Positions 36,336 through 45,130 of a DNA stretch of 64,000 bases are shown here, piece after piece. The stretch is from NCBI GenBank assembly GCA_008933735.1, contig WBUL01000012.1, forward strand, positions 62,001-126,000, given 5' to 3'. Source of the DNA: Anaerolineae bacterium (lineage in GTDB: Bacteria > Chloroflexota > Anaerolineae > Aggregatilineales > J027). Position numbers and translations under genes: made by a program. Within the stretch, counting starts at the first letter, position 1; each line of letters opens with the position of its first letter. The notes beneath the pieces were generated by a model that made no database searches, had not been told where the DNA came from, and saw only the letters and a program-made list of their open reading frames with translations.

Positions 36336-37721
36336 ATGAATTTGCGTGACATCTGGCTGGCAGTTTTAGGAGAATTACAACTACAACTCCACCCAGCTAT
36401 CTACCGTACCTGGGTAGATGGAGCGCGATTGGTTTCTCTGGGGAATGGTGAGGCAGTGGTCAGTGTGGAGAATGATTATATCCGCGACTGGCTGCAACAG
36501 CGCCTCTACACAACGCTTCAGCGGTCTCTGTCTCGAATCATCCGGCAGGCGGTAGAAATTCAGTTTGTGGTGGAGCCGGAAGAGGAAGAGCTATTTGTCA
36601 ACTATGGCCCCCTGCTCTCATCCCCAACTGAACCCACACCACCACAGACACCAACCAGCCTGACCGTCGCACCCGTTGAAAAGTCGCCCGTTTTTTTTGC
36701 ACAGGGAGAAACAACAAACCCGGATTATCAATTCGACAACTTTGTGGTAGGGCAGAGTAATCAACTTGCCAGCGCGGCGGCAGAAGCGGTCGTCACAACC
36801 GCAAGCCGTATGTACAATCCGCTTTATATTTACGGCGGCGTCGGGCTGGGAAAAACCCATCTGCTTCATGCAATCGGTAATGATCTGGAAGCGGCGGGGA
36901 AAACGGTGTTGTGTGTCAGTGCGGAAACATTTACGAATGATCTGGTTCGGGCGATCCGTACCCGCCAGACCGAAGCCTTTCGTGAATTTTACCGCAGCGT
37001 GGATGTGCTGCTGGTTGATGATGTGCAGTTTATAGCGGGCAAGGACAGTACCCAGGAAGAGTTTTTCCATACTTTTAATGCCCTGTACAACCGCAACTGC
37101 CAGATTGTTTTAACGGGTAACTGCAAGCCTGCTGAGATTGACGGCCTGCAAGAACGACTCCGTTCCCGCTTTGAAGGTGGACTGGCAGTTGAATTATGCT
37201 CGCCGGACTATGAAACGCGCCTGCGAATTGTCCTTCAGAAAGCAGAAGCCCAGGAGATGGATCTGCCTGACGAGGTGGCCGACCTGCTGGCGAACCGGGT
37301 ACGAAGCAGCATCCGGGAGTTAGAAGGGGCCCTGAATCGGGTGCTGGCTCAGTCTGCCCTGATGCGTCATACCCCGTCCCGTGAGCTTGCCGATACCCTT
37401 CTCCGAGATGGGACATCCCCCCAATCTCGCATTGAACTTCAGGATATTTTTGAAGTCACCGCCAACTTTCATCAGTTAGCCCTGGATGATTTGCTGGGAA
37501 AACATCGCAACAAAGAGGTCTCCACGGCTCGCCATGTTGCCATTTACCTTGCCCGCGAAGAAATTCAAGCCACGCTGCCGGAAATAGGGCGTGCTCTCGG
37601 CGGGCGAACCCACAGTACAATCCTCAATGGATATAACAAGGTGGCGGAACGCCTTGCTAAAGACCCGGTTTTTCGCCAGGATATTTCTGACCTCCGTAAG
37701 CAGCTCTACGCCCGCAAGTAA
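36336..37721 (+). CDS. dnaA: Chromosomal replication initiator DnaA
   Basis: DnaA binds DnaA boxes at oriC, opens the DNA and loads the helicase. The 461-residue protein has domain I (about 1-85), a variable Pro/Thr-rich linker (about 85-125), and an AAA+ domain III with Walker A GGVGLGKTHLLHAIG (about 168-182) and Walker B DVLLVDDVQFI. Domain IV carries the box-recognition helix, seen as RHVAIYLAREE and ALGGRTHSTILNGYNKV. The last residues LRKQLYARK end 70 bases before the first DnaA box. The order dnaA then oriC marks the origin. Confidence 0.97.
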   Translation: MNLRDIWLAVLGELQLQLHPAIYRTWVDGARLVSLGNGEAVVSVENDYIRDWLQQRLYTTLQRSLSRIIRQAVEIQFVVEPEEEELFVNYGPLLSSPTEPTPPQTPTSLTVAPVEKSPVFFAQGETTNPDYQFDNFVVGQSNQLASAAAEAVVTTASRMYNPLYIYGGVGLGKTHLLHAIGNDLEAAGKTVLCVSAETFTNDLVRAIRTRQTEAFREFYRSVDVLLVDDVQFIAGKDSTQEEFFHTFNALYNRNCQIVLTGNCKPAEIDGLQERLRSRFEGGLAVELCSPDYETRLRIVLQKAEAQEMDLPDEVADLLANRVRSSIRELEGALNRVLAQSALMRHTPSRELADTLLRDGTSPQSRIELQDIFEVTANFHQLALDDLLGKHRNKEVSTARHVAIYLAREEIQATLPEIGRALGGRTHSTILNGYNKVAERLAKDPVFRQDISDLRKQLYARK

Positions 37722-37882
37722 CAGCAGGTCTCCATATCATTACAAGCTGGCACTCGTCTCACTTCAGATCTTCCTGCCACCATAATGCAGTTATCGACAG
37801 AGTTATCGACATTCCCAAATATTTAACATTCGCCCAAATTTGGGATAAAATCCGTATATATCGGGTTAGAGAAGCGTTTTAT

Positions 37883-37898
37883 CCCCCATATCTGGGGG
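37883..37898. repeat. Inverted repeat CCCCCA-TATC-TGGGGG in oriC
   Basis: Six-base arms flank TATC. The 18-mer CCCCATATCTGGGGGGCA here is identical to 35988-36005 upstream of dnaA, so the two copies bracket the dnaA gene. Confidence 0.7.
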
Positions 37899-38079
37899 GC
37901 AGAGAAAATCCTGATTTTTTATCCCAAAAAGTTATGAACAGGTTATCGACAGTCTATGTTCATAACTGTACAAAATTGTCCCCATAACGGCGTGTCAATG
38001 TTCATAACTGTCGATTGTGTCGATAACTCGGCAAGTTATCGACAGAGTTATCGACAGGGGATGTCGATAACTTTTCCGT

Positions 38080-38117
38080 AGATATGGGGGTAGAAATTGG
38101 TTTGTACCCCCATATCT
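38080..38117. repeat. Perfect 11-bp inverted repeat AGATATGGGGG/CCCCCATATCT
   Basis: AGATATGGGGG (38080-38090) and CCCCCATATCT (38107-38117) are exact complements separated by 16 bases, next to the last cluster of DnaA boxes. With the copies at 35988 and 37883, the motif occurs four times around dnaA. It may bind an origin or partition protein, or form a hairpin. Confidence 0.7.
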
Positions 38118-38238
38118 ATGGTTTTGAGCTTTCCTGAGCCATCCTTTTTAAAGTTATGAACATCCCCTACTAAAGACTACTAAAAAACTAAATTGCTCTA
38201 AAAATTAAAGTTGGGTAGGATAGGCACAGGCGTTAAGA

Positions 38239-39504
38239 ATGGGCGGTAGTAGTATGGCAACACAAATACTCTCAGATAAAGTTGAGAAACTTAATCGGTT
38301 AGTGGAAGTGAGCGTCGTCATCAATTCGACGCTGGAACTTGAACCTCTCCTGCGGTTTATCATGGACGCGGCAGCAGAAATCACCGGAGCGCAGGTGGCC
38401 TCGATTCTGCTTGTTGATACTAAGACCCAAGAACTGTATTTTATGGCCTTCGCCAGTGATAGCGACTCGGAGCACGCCAAACGGCTTAAACGCATTCCCG
38501 TGCCGTTGACAAAGAGTATTGCGGGAGCAATCGTACAGGAAAACAGGGCCATCATGATCAATGATGTCACCACTGATCCCCGCCATTACCGTGTCACAGA
38601 TGACAAAAGCGGTTTTTTGACCCATTCCCTGTTGGGGGTGCCGATGCGGATAAAAGAACGGGTGGTTGGTGTACTGGAAGCCGTCAACAAACTGCAAGGG
38701 AACTGGTCGGAGGACGATCAGCATTATCTCGAAATTCTTGCGTCTCAGGCAGCGGTTGCAATAGAAAACGCCAGTCTGGTTGCCAAATTACGAAGTGCCT
38801 ATCAAGACCTGAGCCAGATCGACAAAATTAAAAATGATTTCATCTCCATTGCCTCTCATGAACTACGAACCCCGTTAGGTGTTATTCTGGGGTATGCCTC
38901 TTTCCTGAAAGACGAATCTCAGGGTGAAGCCAGTGAACATGCAGAAGCGGTTCTCAGCAGCGCCATGAAAATGCGCCAGATCATTGAAGATATGGTCAAT
39001 CTGCGCTATCTGAAGGTCGGTGAGGGTGAACTCGATTCTGAAGAATCACTGGTTTCTGAAATCATGATAGGTGCTCTGCATGAAGTGCAGTCAACGGCCA
39101 AAGCCAAAGACTTGGCGCTGCAATATCGTCTGCCTACGAATGATGCGAAAATAAAAGTTGATCGTCACAAAATTGGCATGGCAATGACCAATATCCTGAA
39201 CAACGCCATCAAATTTTCGCCGCCCAACAGCCAGATTATGATGGGGTACGAGATGCGGGATCATGAAATCTGGATTTATGTGACCGATAAGGGGGCAGGG
39301 ATTCCGCCGGAACACCTCGAAAGGATTTTTGAGACCTTCTTCCAGGTGGAAGATCATATGACCCGTAAACACGGCGGGATGGGACTGGGATTGTCCATTG
39401 CGAAGGCGGTGGTTGATGCTCATCGGGGGCGTATCTGGGCGGTCAGCGCTGGCGAAAATCAGGGTTCAACCTTTTACATCAGCCTGCCTTTAATGAAAGG
39501 GTAA
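38239..39504 (+). CDS. GAF-domain sensor histidine kinase
   Basis: The 421-residue soluble protein has an N-terminal GAF sensor domain (about 20-185), a HisKA dimer domain with the phospho-accepting histidine in DFISIASHELRTPLG (about 200-214), and a HATPase domain with NAIKFSPPNSQI (N box), DKGAGIPPEHLERIF (G1) and GMGLGLSIAKAVVDAH (G2). No membrane segment or receiver is seen, and no response regulator is adjacent. It could read a small molecule or redox state. The ATG at 38239 or 38254 may start it. It begins right after oriC and overlaps the convergent holB by 31 bases. Confidence 0.92.
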   Translation: MGGSSMATQILSDKVEKLNRLVEVSVVINSTLELEPLLRFIMDAAAEITGAQVASILLVDTKTQELYFMAFASDSDSEHAKRLKRIPVPLTKSIAGAIVQENRAIMINDVTTDPRHYRVTDDKSGFLTHSLLGVPMRIKERVVGVLEAVNKLQGNWSEDDQHYLEILASQAAVAIENASLVAKLRSAYQDLSQIDKIKNDFISIASHELRTPLGVILGYASFLKDESQGEASEHAEAVLSSAMKMRQIIEDMVNLRYLKVGEGELDSEESLVSEIMIGALHEVQSTAKAKDLALQYRLPTNDAKIKVDRHKIGMAMTNILNNAIKFSPPNSQIMMGYEMRDHEIWIYVTDKGAGIPPEHLERIFETFFQVEDHMTRKHGGMGLGLSIAKAVVDAHRGRIWAVSAGENQGSTFYISLPLMKG

Positions 39505-40484
39505 TCCAGCAGCATCGTCTCAACGGCCAGACGTGTATTCACATTGCGGGCAATATAGTTCATAGTGCGCCGGGTGGCTGTGAGTGCCCTCTGGAAGGTT
39601 TCGGGCGGAAATTTTGTTTTGAGTTCCGCCATAAATGACTGACGATCAATATTGCTCATCCACGCTGAGTTTCCATTCACCAGCAGAAACATATCCCGCC
39701 AATAGGCCTGCCACAAATGCAGGACTTCGTAGAGCTTGTCTTTGTCTTTAGCGAGCGCTTCGGCCTGCTCAAAACGGACACGCCGTGGGCTGGAGATCAG
39801 CGCTTCCAGCAAATCAATTGACTCTTCTCTCAGTGCAAGGGTGCTGTCATCCTGCACGGCCCGAATTGCCCACCCGATGCGTCCCCCGGAGAGATGTGCC
39901 AGTAAATCCGCCTGTTCGGCGGAAGCATCCCAGAATTTTTCGAGCGCATCTTTCACCATGTCAATTTTTAGGGGCTTTAAGGGCAGTGGCTGGCAGCGTG
40001 AGCGAATGGTCGGGAGAAGCAAACTGGCATCGTTTGCTGTAAGAATCAATTTTACGCTTGCCGGGGGTTCTTCCAGTGTTTTGAGCAGGGCATTCTGGGC
40101 AGCGGCATTCGCTTCATGAAAACGGCGCAAAATAGCAACCCGGTAGCGAGCTTCATAGGGACGCAGGGCCAGGATGTGCTGCATTTCACGTATCTGGTCG
40201 ATTTTCATCGTTCCGCCCACCCGATCGGCTTCGATCAGGGTGATGTCAGGATGTCCGCCCTTCTCAATCAGTGTGCAGGCGCGGCAGACACCACACGGGC
40301 GATCCTTCTCGGCGGTACAGTTAAACGCCATCGCCATTGCCCTTGCAAAGGTCGTTTTGCCAATCGACACTGGCCCGGTGAGCAGGTATGCATGGCGGGT
40401 GCGCCCCCCATTAAAAGCGGTGGTGAGCAGATCAACTGCCCAATCGTGCCCAAGAATCGGCCACTTATCTGCGCTGTACTGCAC
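39474..40484 (-). CDS. holB: DNA polymerase III subunit delta'
   Basis: HolB is part of the clamp loader. The 336-residue protein starts LGHDWAVDLLTTAFNGGRTRHAYLLTGPVSIGKTTFARA. It also has a zinc-binding CxxC set (CGVCRAC), the sensor segment AAAQNALLKTLEEPPASVKLILTANDASLLLPTIRSRCQ, and a C-terminal helical collar. The Walker A reads GPVSIGKTT, degenerate in the way often seen in delta'. It overlaps the TolB-like gene by 20 bases at its start and is probably expressed from the same promoter. Confidence 0.93.
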   Translation of the reverse strand: MQYSADKWPILGHDWAVDLLTTAFNGGRTRHAYLLTGPVSIGKTTFARAMAMAFNCTAEKDRPCGVCRACTLIEKGGHPDITLIEADRVGGTMKIDQIREMQHILALRPYEARYRVAILRRFHEANAAAQNALLKTLEEPPASVKLILTANDASLLLPTIRSRCQPLPLKPLKIDMVKDALEKFWDASAEQADLLAHLSGGRIGWAIRAVQDDSTLALREESIDLLEALISSPRRVRFEQAEALAKDKDKLYEVLHLWQAYWRDMFLLVNGNSAWMSNIDRQSFMAELKTKFPPETFQRALTATRRTMNYIARNVNTRLAVETMLLDYPFIKGRLM

Positions 40485-41454
40485 GGACTTTCCTCCACAA
40501 CCCTGCTGACAAGATTAAACCGAATCCGCTCCCTACGCCATAGATAAAACGCCATTCCAGATCAACAATTGGCGACCAAGCTGGATACCAGATATTGTTA
40601 TCGATCTCCGTTACACGGCGCAATTCCGTACCATCTGACCGGACTCTGTAGAGATACGCAGTAGCGCTGTAGCGGGCGATGAATGCGATCCATTCCCCGT
40701 CCGGTGACCAGGTCGGGAAAATCAAATCGGCCTGATGGTCTAACGGGGTCGGGAGGTGCTGCCCATTTTCTGGTTGGGAAATATCCAGCGTATAAAGCGT
40801 CGAATTGATCTCGCGCAGATTCACTGAAAAGAGCAGATGCTGGCCGTCAGGATGCCAGCGCGGAACATAGAGCTTGCTGTTAGGGGCAGGCACCAGGTGG
40901 TATTCACTGCCATCGGACGCCATCAGGTAAATGCGTGGGTCAAACCGAAAAGGATGGGTCACAAAGGTGATCCATTGACCATCCGGCGAATATGCGGGCA
41001 GCGCTGCACCGTTGTCGGCCTCCGTGAGGCGGATAGGCGGAGCGCTGCCATCCGCCGGAATTCTAAATAACTGCCAGTTGCCATCGTGCTGGCTTTCATA
41101 CACGATCCATGCGCTGTCTGGCGACCAGGTAGGGGAACTGCTGCCGGTGTCGTTATTGGTTAGGCGCTCGATGTTTTTGCCTTCCGGATTCATGCGATAT
41201 ATATCCATCCCCTGCCCTTGAAGGTAGGAGGCAAAGGCGATCCATTTTCCGTCCGGCGACCAGGCATGAGAGCCTTCTTCATGATAACCAGTGGTCAACT
41301 GCTGTAAATGACTGCCATCAGGACGAACTTTATATAGATTGCTGTCATGAGCAAAACTAATCCAGGGAGGCTGTGGATCGCGCCGTCGCGCCTGTGTGAC
41401 CAGCAGGGTATTGACCAGCAGCAGCCCACCCAGAATCAGAAGAATAAAGCGCAT
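40465..41454 (-). CDS. Membrane-anchored TolB-like beta-propeller protein
   Basis: The 329-residue protein has an N-terminal signal or anchor helix (about 3-20), then six TolB/WD40-like (PD40) repeats with the recurring pattern YSPDGQWITF or WSPDGEWIAF and DGSxxxxLT. A second hydrophobic stretch near residues 304-322 and a basic tail may span the membrane. Such propellers bind proteins or peptides outside the cytoplasm. The partner is unknown. Its ATG lies 25 bases after an extended -10 box. Confidence 0.82.
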   Translation of the reverse strand: MRFILLILGGLLLVNTLLVTQARRRDPQPPWISFAHDSNLYKVRPDGSHLQQLTTGYHEEGSHAWSPDGKWIAFASYLQGQGMDIYRMNPEGKNIERLTNNDTGSSSPTWSPDSAWIVYESQHDGNWQLFRIPADGSAPPIRLTEADNGAALPAYSPDGQWITFVTHPFRFDPRIYLMASDGSEYHLVPAPNSKLYVPRWHPDGQHLLFSVNLREINSTLYTLDISQPENGQHLPTPLDHQADLIFPTWSPDGEWIAFIARYSATAYLYRVRSDGTELRRVTEIDNNIWYPAWSPIVDLEWRFIYGVGSGFGLILSAGLWRKVRAVQRR

Positions 41455-41478
41455 AGCATTTTTTCCGGTTCAATGGTT

Positions 41479-41487
41479 ATTATAGCA
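41479..41487 (-). promoter_or_regulatory. Extended -10 promoter of the TolB-like/holB transcript
   Basis: On the minus strand TGCTATAAT (hexamer 41484-41479) has no obvious -35 partner. The surrounding 13-mer CGACTGCTATAAT is identical to that at nadK. Confidence 0.45.
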
Positions 41488-41520
41488 GTCGCAAGGGTTT
41501 TGATTGTTTAAGGACAGCAA

Positions 41521-42729
41521 ATGACACGCCGACTGTATTACGAGGATGCCTATATTACCCAATTTGAATCCAGCATCACCGAAAAATTTGTCACCGAAGG
41601 TCGTCCTGCCCTAAGTCTGGCATCGACCTGTTTTTATCCGACTGGCGGCGGTCAGCCCAACGATTTGGGAAGGCTGAATGGGATTCCGGTGCTGGATGTG
41701 CTGGCTGAGGGTGACAAGGTCTGGCACATCGTCGAAAGAATACCGGATGCAGACCTGGTAAGAGGCGAAATCGACTGGCCGCGGCGCTTTGACCTGATGC
41801 GCCAGCACACCGGCCAGCACATCTTAAGTCGCGCATTTGAGATTGTACTGGATGCCAACACAGTCGGGTTCCACCTTACAGATAACACACTAACGATTGA
41901 TCTTGATAAAGCTGATATTCCGTTGAGTGATCTTGACTCGGTTGAAGATCTGAGCAATCAGGTCATCGCGGAAAACCGAGTGGTGCGGGCCTGGTTTCCT
42001 TCTGCGGAAGAACTGGCCGGGCTAACGCTGCGGAAAGTGCCGGAAAAAGTCATGGACAAGGTACGGGTAGTACAAATCCAGGATTTTGATGTGTGTGCCT
42101 GTGGGGGGACTCATGTCCGTGCAGCGGGCGAGATCGGGCAAATCAAAATCATCCGGTTTGAAAAGCGGCGTGGGGGTACACGCTTAGAGTTCATGTGCGG
42201 CCAGCGCAGTCTGGAGGATTACCGTCAGAAAAATCACCTGCTGCTGCAACTCGCGGCGGATCTAACGGTTGGTTACTGGGAAGTCCCGGATGCTTTCAAG
42301 CGGTTGCAAGAGGACAACAAAACCCTGACCAGGGAGCTTCGGCAGGCAAAATCCCAGCTTCTTAAAATGGAAGCGGAGGCGAGGTGGCAGGCTGCCAGAG
42401 AATCCGGCGGTGAACGGATGGTCATTGCAGACCTGATGGACAATCGTGAGGTGGCGGAATTGCAGGGGATCGTGGGGCAGTTGATCCAGAAACCTAAAAC
42501 TATTGTACTGATGGCTGTTCCAGGGGAGAAAGCGCATGTCATTTTCGGTGCCTCAGAAGATGCCGGGTATGATGTGCGGCCGCTGCTTAAGGCAGCGCTG
42601 GAAACGCTGGGCACGGATCGTGGCGGGGGGCGCGAGACTCTGGCCCAGGGCGGAGGATTCCCCGCGACTCGTGAGCAGTTGGAAAGTGTTCTGGCTTACG
42701 CGAAAGCACGGGCCTTAAGAGGTGAATAA
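41521..42729 (+). CDS. Alanyl-tRNA editing protein (AlaX type with DHHA1 domain)
   Basis: AlaX proteins remove serine or glycine wrongly attached to tRNA-Ala. The 402-residue product has an N-terminal AlaRS-like domain (FYPTGGGQPNDLG). The editing site has HxxxH in RQHTGQHILS (about 98-107) and CxGTH in CACGGTH (about 198-204). A coiled linker (about 255-295) and a C-terminal DHHA1 domain (GGRETLAQGGGFPATREQLES) follow. This is the long AlaX form. AAGGACAGCAA precedes the ATG. It opens a packed run of genes through acpS. Confidence 0.92.
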   Translation: MTRRLYYEDAYITQFESSITEKFVTEGRPALSLASTCFYPTGGGQPNDLGRLNGIPVLDVLAEGDKVWHIVERIPDADLVRGEIDWPRRFDLMRQHTGQHILSRAFEIVLDANTVGFHLTDNTLTIDLDKADIPLSDLDSVEDLSNQVIAENRVVRAWFPSAEELAGLTLRKVPEKVMDKVRVVQIQDFDVCACGGTHVRAAGEIGQIKIIRFEKRRGGTRLEFMCGQRSLEDYRQKNHLLLQLAADLTVGYWEVPDAFKRLQEDNKTLTRELRQAKSQLLKMEAEARWQAARESGGERMVIADLMDNREVAELQGIVGQLIQKPKTIVLMAVPGEKAHVIFGASEDAGYDVRPLLKAALETLGTDRGGGRETLAQGGGFPATREQLESVLAYAKARALRGE

Positions 42730-42764
42730 ATTTTCACATCACACGGTGATAACTCTGTGATACA

Positions 42765-43814
42765 ATGCCCTCGGATGAGTCGGATTTATTTCATGAGGCC
42801 TGTGTGCGCCGTTGGCTGACATTCGCGCTGGGACTGGGAATCAGCGCCTTTTTTGTGTGGATTGGGCTGAGAAACCTTGACCACGATTTACTTATAGACA
42901 CCATCAGGTCTATCGATGTGGGGTGGTTGTTCGTTGCCGCCGCTGTCTATTTTATCGCCACCTATATCCTGGCATGGCGTTGGTACTATCTGCTGCGCCC
43001 GGTCAAGGTAGTGCATCCCAACCGCCTCTTCCCGATTGTGGTTATCGGGTACATGGGCAACAACATTTATCCGGCACGCATCGGTGAATTGGTACGGGCT
43101 TACATCCTGAAGCGCAAGGAGCAGGTGAATTATGCCCCTTGTCTGGCGACGATTCTGGTGGAGCGCGTCTTTGATGGACTGGTGCTGCTGACCTTTATTT
43201 TAACGGCGCTGTTGTTTGTGGATTTCGATGAACCTGCCCTGAACACCGTGATTTATGTGACTGTCCCTTTGTTTCTGGGAGCACTGATGGTATTTTCGGT
43301 GCTGGCACTGCGCCCCGATAGGACCCGAAGTGTATATACAAAGGTGATTACAAGAGTCATTTCATCGCCAGGAATACAGGAAAAAGTGCTGCATCTGGCC
43401 GGACATTTTATGACGGGTTTGGAGACACTTCGCACCCCGCGCCTCCTGCTGCTGACGTGGATTTCATCTATTGCAAGCTGGACTGTCGAGGCCAGTACTT
43501 ATTGGATTGTGCTCCATGCTTTTGATTTTTCCGTGACTTTCTGGGTGCTCATGCTGGCGATGGGGTTTGCTAATCTGACCACCATTATTCCCTCCGCGCC
43601 GGGGTATGTCGGATCGTTTCATCTCGCTGTCGGTGTTACCCTGACCGCGTTTGGGGTTGCGAAAGAGGACGCGGGCGCCTACGCAGTTGTCATGCACCTT
43701 GTATTATGGCTGCCCGTCACACTGATAGGCTTCCTCTATTTTATCCGAATGGGTATGAAGTGGAGTGACTTCGGCAAGGCGACACAATACGTAGAAAGCG
43801 AGGCTGCCGCGTAA
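42765..43814 (+). CDS. Flippase-like integral membrane protein (LPG synthase TM/AglD family)
   Basis: The 349-residue protein has about eight membrane segments and the pattern of the lysylphosphatidylglycerol synthase membrane domain: YFIATYILAWRWYYLL, YMGNNIYPARIGELVRAYILKRK, TILVERVFDGLVLLTF and IIPSAPGYVGSFHLAVG. Family members are linked to flipping lipid-linked substrates or to glycolipid synthesis. No soluble transferase domain is fused. The start is uncertain: ATG 42765 overlaps a TACAAT box, while GTG 42804 follows GAGG and gives MRRWLTFALGLG. It lies next to a FAD enzyme and a UDP-sugar dehydrogenase, which fits envelope glycan work. Confidence 0.85.
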   Translation: MPSDESDLFHEACVRRWLTFALGLGISAFFVWIGLRNLDHDLLIDTIRSIDVGWLFVAAAVYFIATYILAWRWYYLLRPVKVVHPNRLFPIVVIGYMGNNIYPARIGELVRAYILKRKEQVNYAPCLATILVERVFDGLVLLTFILTALLFVDFDEPALNTVIYVTVPLFLGALMVFSVLALRPDRTRSVYTKVITRVISSPGIQEKVLHLAGHFMTGLETLRTPRLLLLTWISSIASWTVEASTYWIVLHAFDFSVTFWVLMLAMGFANLTTIIPSAPGYVGSFHLAVGVTLTAFGVAKEDAGAYAVVMHLVLWLPVTLIGFLYFIRMGMKWSDFGKATQYVESEAAA

Positions 43815-45130
43815 TGGCAGAAATCGGGATCATCGGCGCGGGCGCGGCAGGGCTGGCGGCTGCATGGGAACTGGCGCTGAATGGACATCAGGTTACTATT
43901 TTTGAATCTGAGCCGCAGGTCGGTGGGCTGGCGGCTGGTTTCAGGGATGAAGCCTGGGAATGGACACTGGAAAAGTTTTATCATCACTGGTTTCAATCGG
44001 ACAAAGACCTGCTGCAACTGGCAGATGAACTTGGTGTCAGACACAAAATTCTTTTCCCCCGTCCCAAAACGTCGCTGTGGTTCAACGGCAATTTCTACCA
44101 GATAGACGGCGCAATCAGCGCTCTGAAAACCCGTTACCTCACCTGGCCCGAAAAACTCCGATTTGGCCTGGTGATGCTCTACCTGCGCCTGAGTAAGCAG
44201 TGGCGCTGGATGGAAAAATATACGGCAGATGCATGGCTGCGTCGTTATTTTGGGCGAAGGTTGTATGAAAAAATGTGGCGTCCGCTGCTCATTGGCAAGT
44301 TTGGCGTGCTGTACAACGAAGCGAATATGGCATGGATGTGGGCGCGGCTATACAGCCGTACTTCCCGTCTGGGTACCTACGAGCGTGGTTTTCAGGCATT
44401 CTTAGAGGATTTCGCGGCGGTGCTGATGGCAAAAGGAGTTCAGTTCCGCTTCGGGACACCTGTGACATGTGTGGAACGGCAGGCAGACGGTAAAATCCGG
44501 CTGGAAAGTCAAACTGGAACCGCAGTCTTTGATGCTGTGATCAGCACCGTCTCCCCACGGCTGCTTCTGAAAATGATCCCGACTCTTCAAGGTGACTATG
44601 CCCGCAAAGTGAACAGCCTGAGGAGTATGGGCGCGGTGGTGGTGATTCTGGCACTCAAGCATAAACTGATGACAGATGGTACTTACTGGCTGAGCCTGCC
44701 TGCTGATACGCCGGACAAGACACAAAATGAATTTCCGTTTCTGGCGTTGGTTGAACACACCAATTATATGGACCGGAGACACTTCGGTGGTGACTGTCTG
44801 GTGTATCTCGGAGATTATGTGTCACCTGATCATGGTTATTTCCAGATGAGCGAGGAAGACCTCAAGAATCTGTTCACGGCACCGCTGCATAAGATTAACC
44901 CAAATTTTTCTCCTGATTGGATCCGAAAATGGTGGGTGTTCCGCGCCCCGTATGCCCAACCCCTCCCGACGGTAAATCATGCTCAGAATATTCCTGATCT
45001 GCGAACACCATTACCAGGTATTTACTGGGCAAGCATGAGTCAGGTTTACCCCTGGGACAGAGGCACAAACTATGCGGTTGAAATTGGACGGCGTGTCGCC
45101 CGCCTGGCAATGGAAGATATGCACATATGA
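43814..45130 (+). CDS. FAD-dependent oxidoreductase (amine oxidase/protoporphyrinogen oxidase-like)
   Basis: The 438-residue protein begins with the dinucleotide-binding motif IGIIGAGAAGLAAAWELALNGHQVTIFESEPQVGGLAAGF. The glycines and the glutamate bind FAD. The middle part (WRPLLIGKFGVLYNEANMAWMWARLYSRT) and the end (GIYWASMSQVYPWDRGTNYAVEIGRRVA) match a group of uncharacterised FAD proteins found with glycan genes. The reaction is unknown. Its ATG overlaps the previous stop (TAATG) and its end overlaps the lipoprotein start (ATGA). Confidence 0.87.
   Translation: MAEIGIIGAGAAGLAAAWELALNGHQVTIFESEPQVGGLAAGFRDEAWEWTLEKFYHHWFQSDKDLLQLADELGVRHKILFPRPKTSLWFNGNFYQIDGAISALKTRYLTWPEKLRFGLVMLYLRLSKQWRWMEKYTADAWLRRYFGRRLYEKMWRPLLIGKFGVLYNEANMAWMWARLYSRTSRLGTYERGFQAFLEDFAAVLMAKGVQFRFGTPVTCVERQADGKIRLESQTGTAVFDAVISTVSPRLLLKMIPTLQGDYARKVNSLRSMGAVVVILALKHKLMTDGTYWLSLPADTPDKTQNEFPFLALVEHTNYMDRRHFGGDCLVYLGDYVSPDHGYFQMSEEDLKNLFTAPLHKINPNFSPDWIRKWWVFRAPYAQPLPTVNHAQNIPDLRTPLPGIYWASMSQVYPWDRGTNYAVEIGRRVARLAMEDMHI

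Larger units (their letters stand above)
37722..38238. other. oriC: Chromosomal replication origin (oriC) with eleven DnaA boxes
   Basis: This 517-bp gap after dnaA holds many copies of a DnaA-box 9-mer. TTATCGACA is at 37791, 37803, 37943, 38036 and 38048 on the plus strand, and at 38018-38026 and 38062-38070 on the minus strand. A variant TTATGAACA is at 37932 and 38154 (plus) and 37957-37965 and 37999-38007 (minus). The boxes at 37791/37803 and 38036/38048 are spaced exactly 12 bases. AT-rich stretches near 37811-37870 and 38143-38210 are candidate unwinding sites. CCCCCATATCT and TATCCCAAA motifs are interspersed. No gene fits in the gap. Confidence 0.92.
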
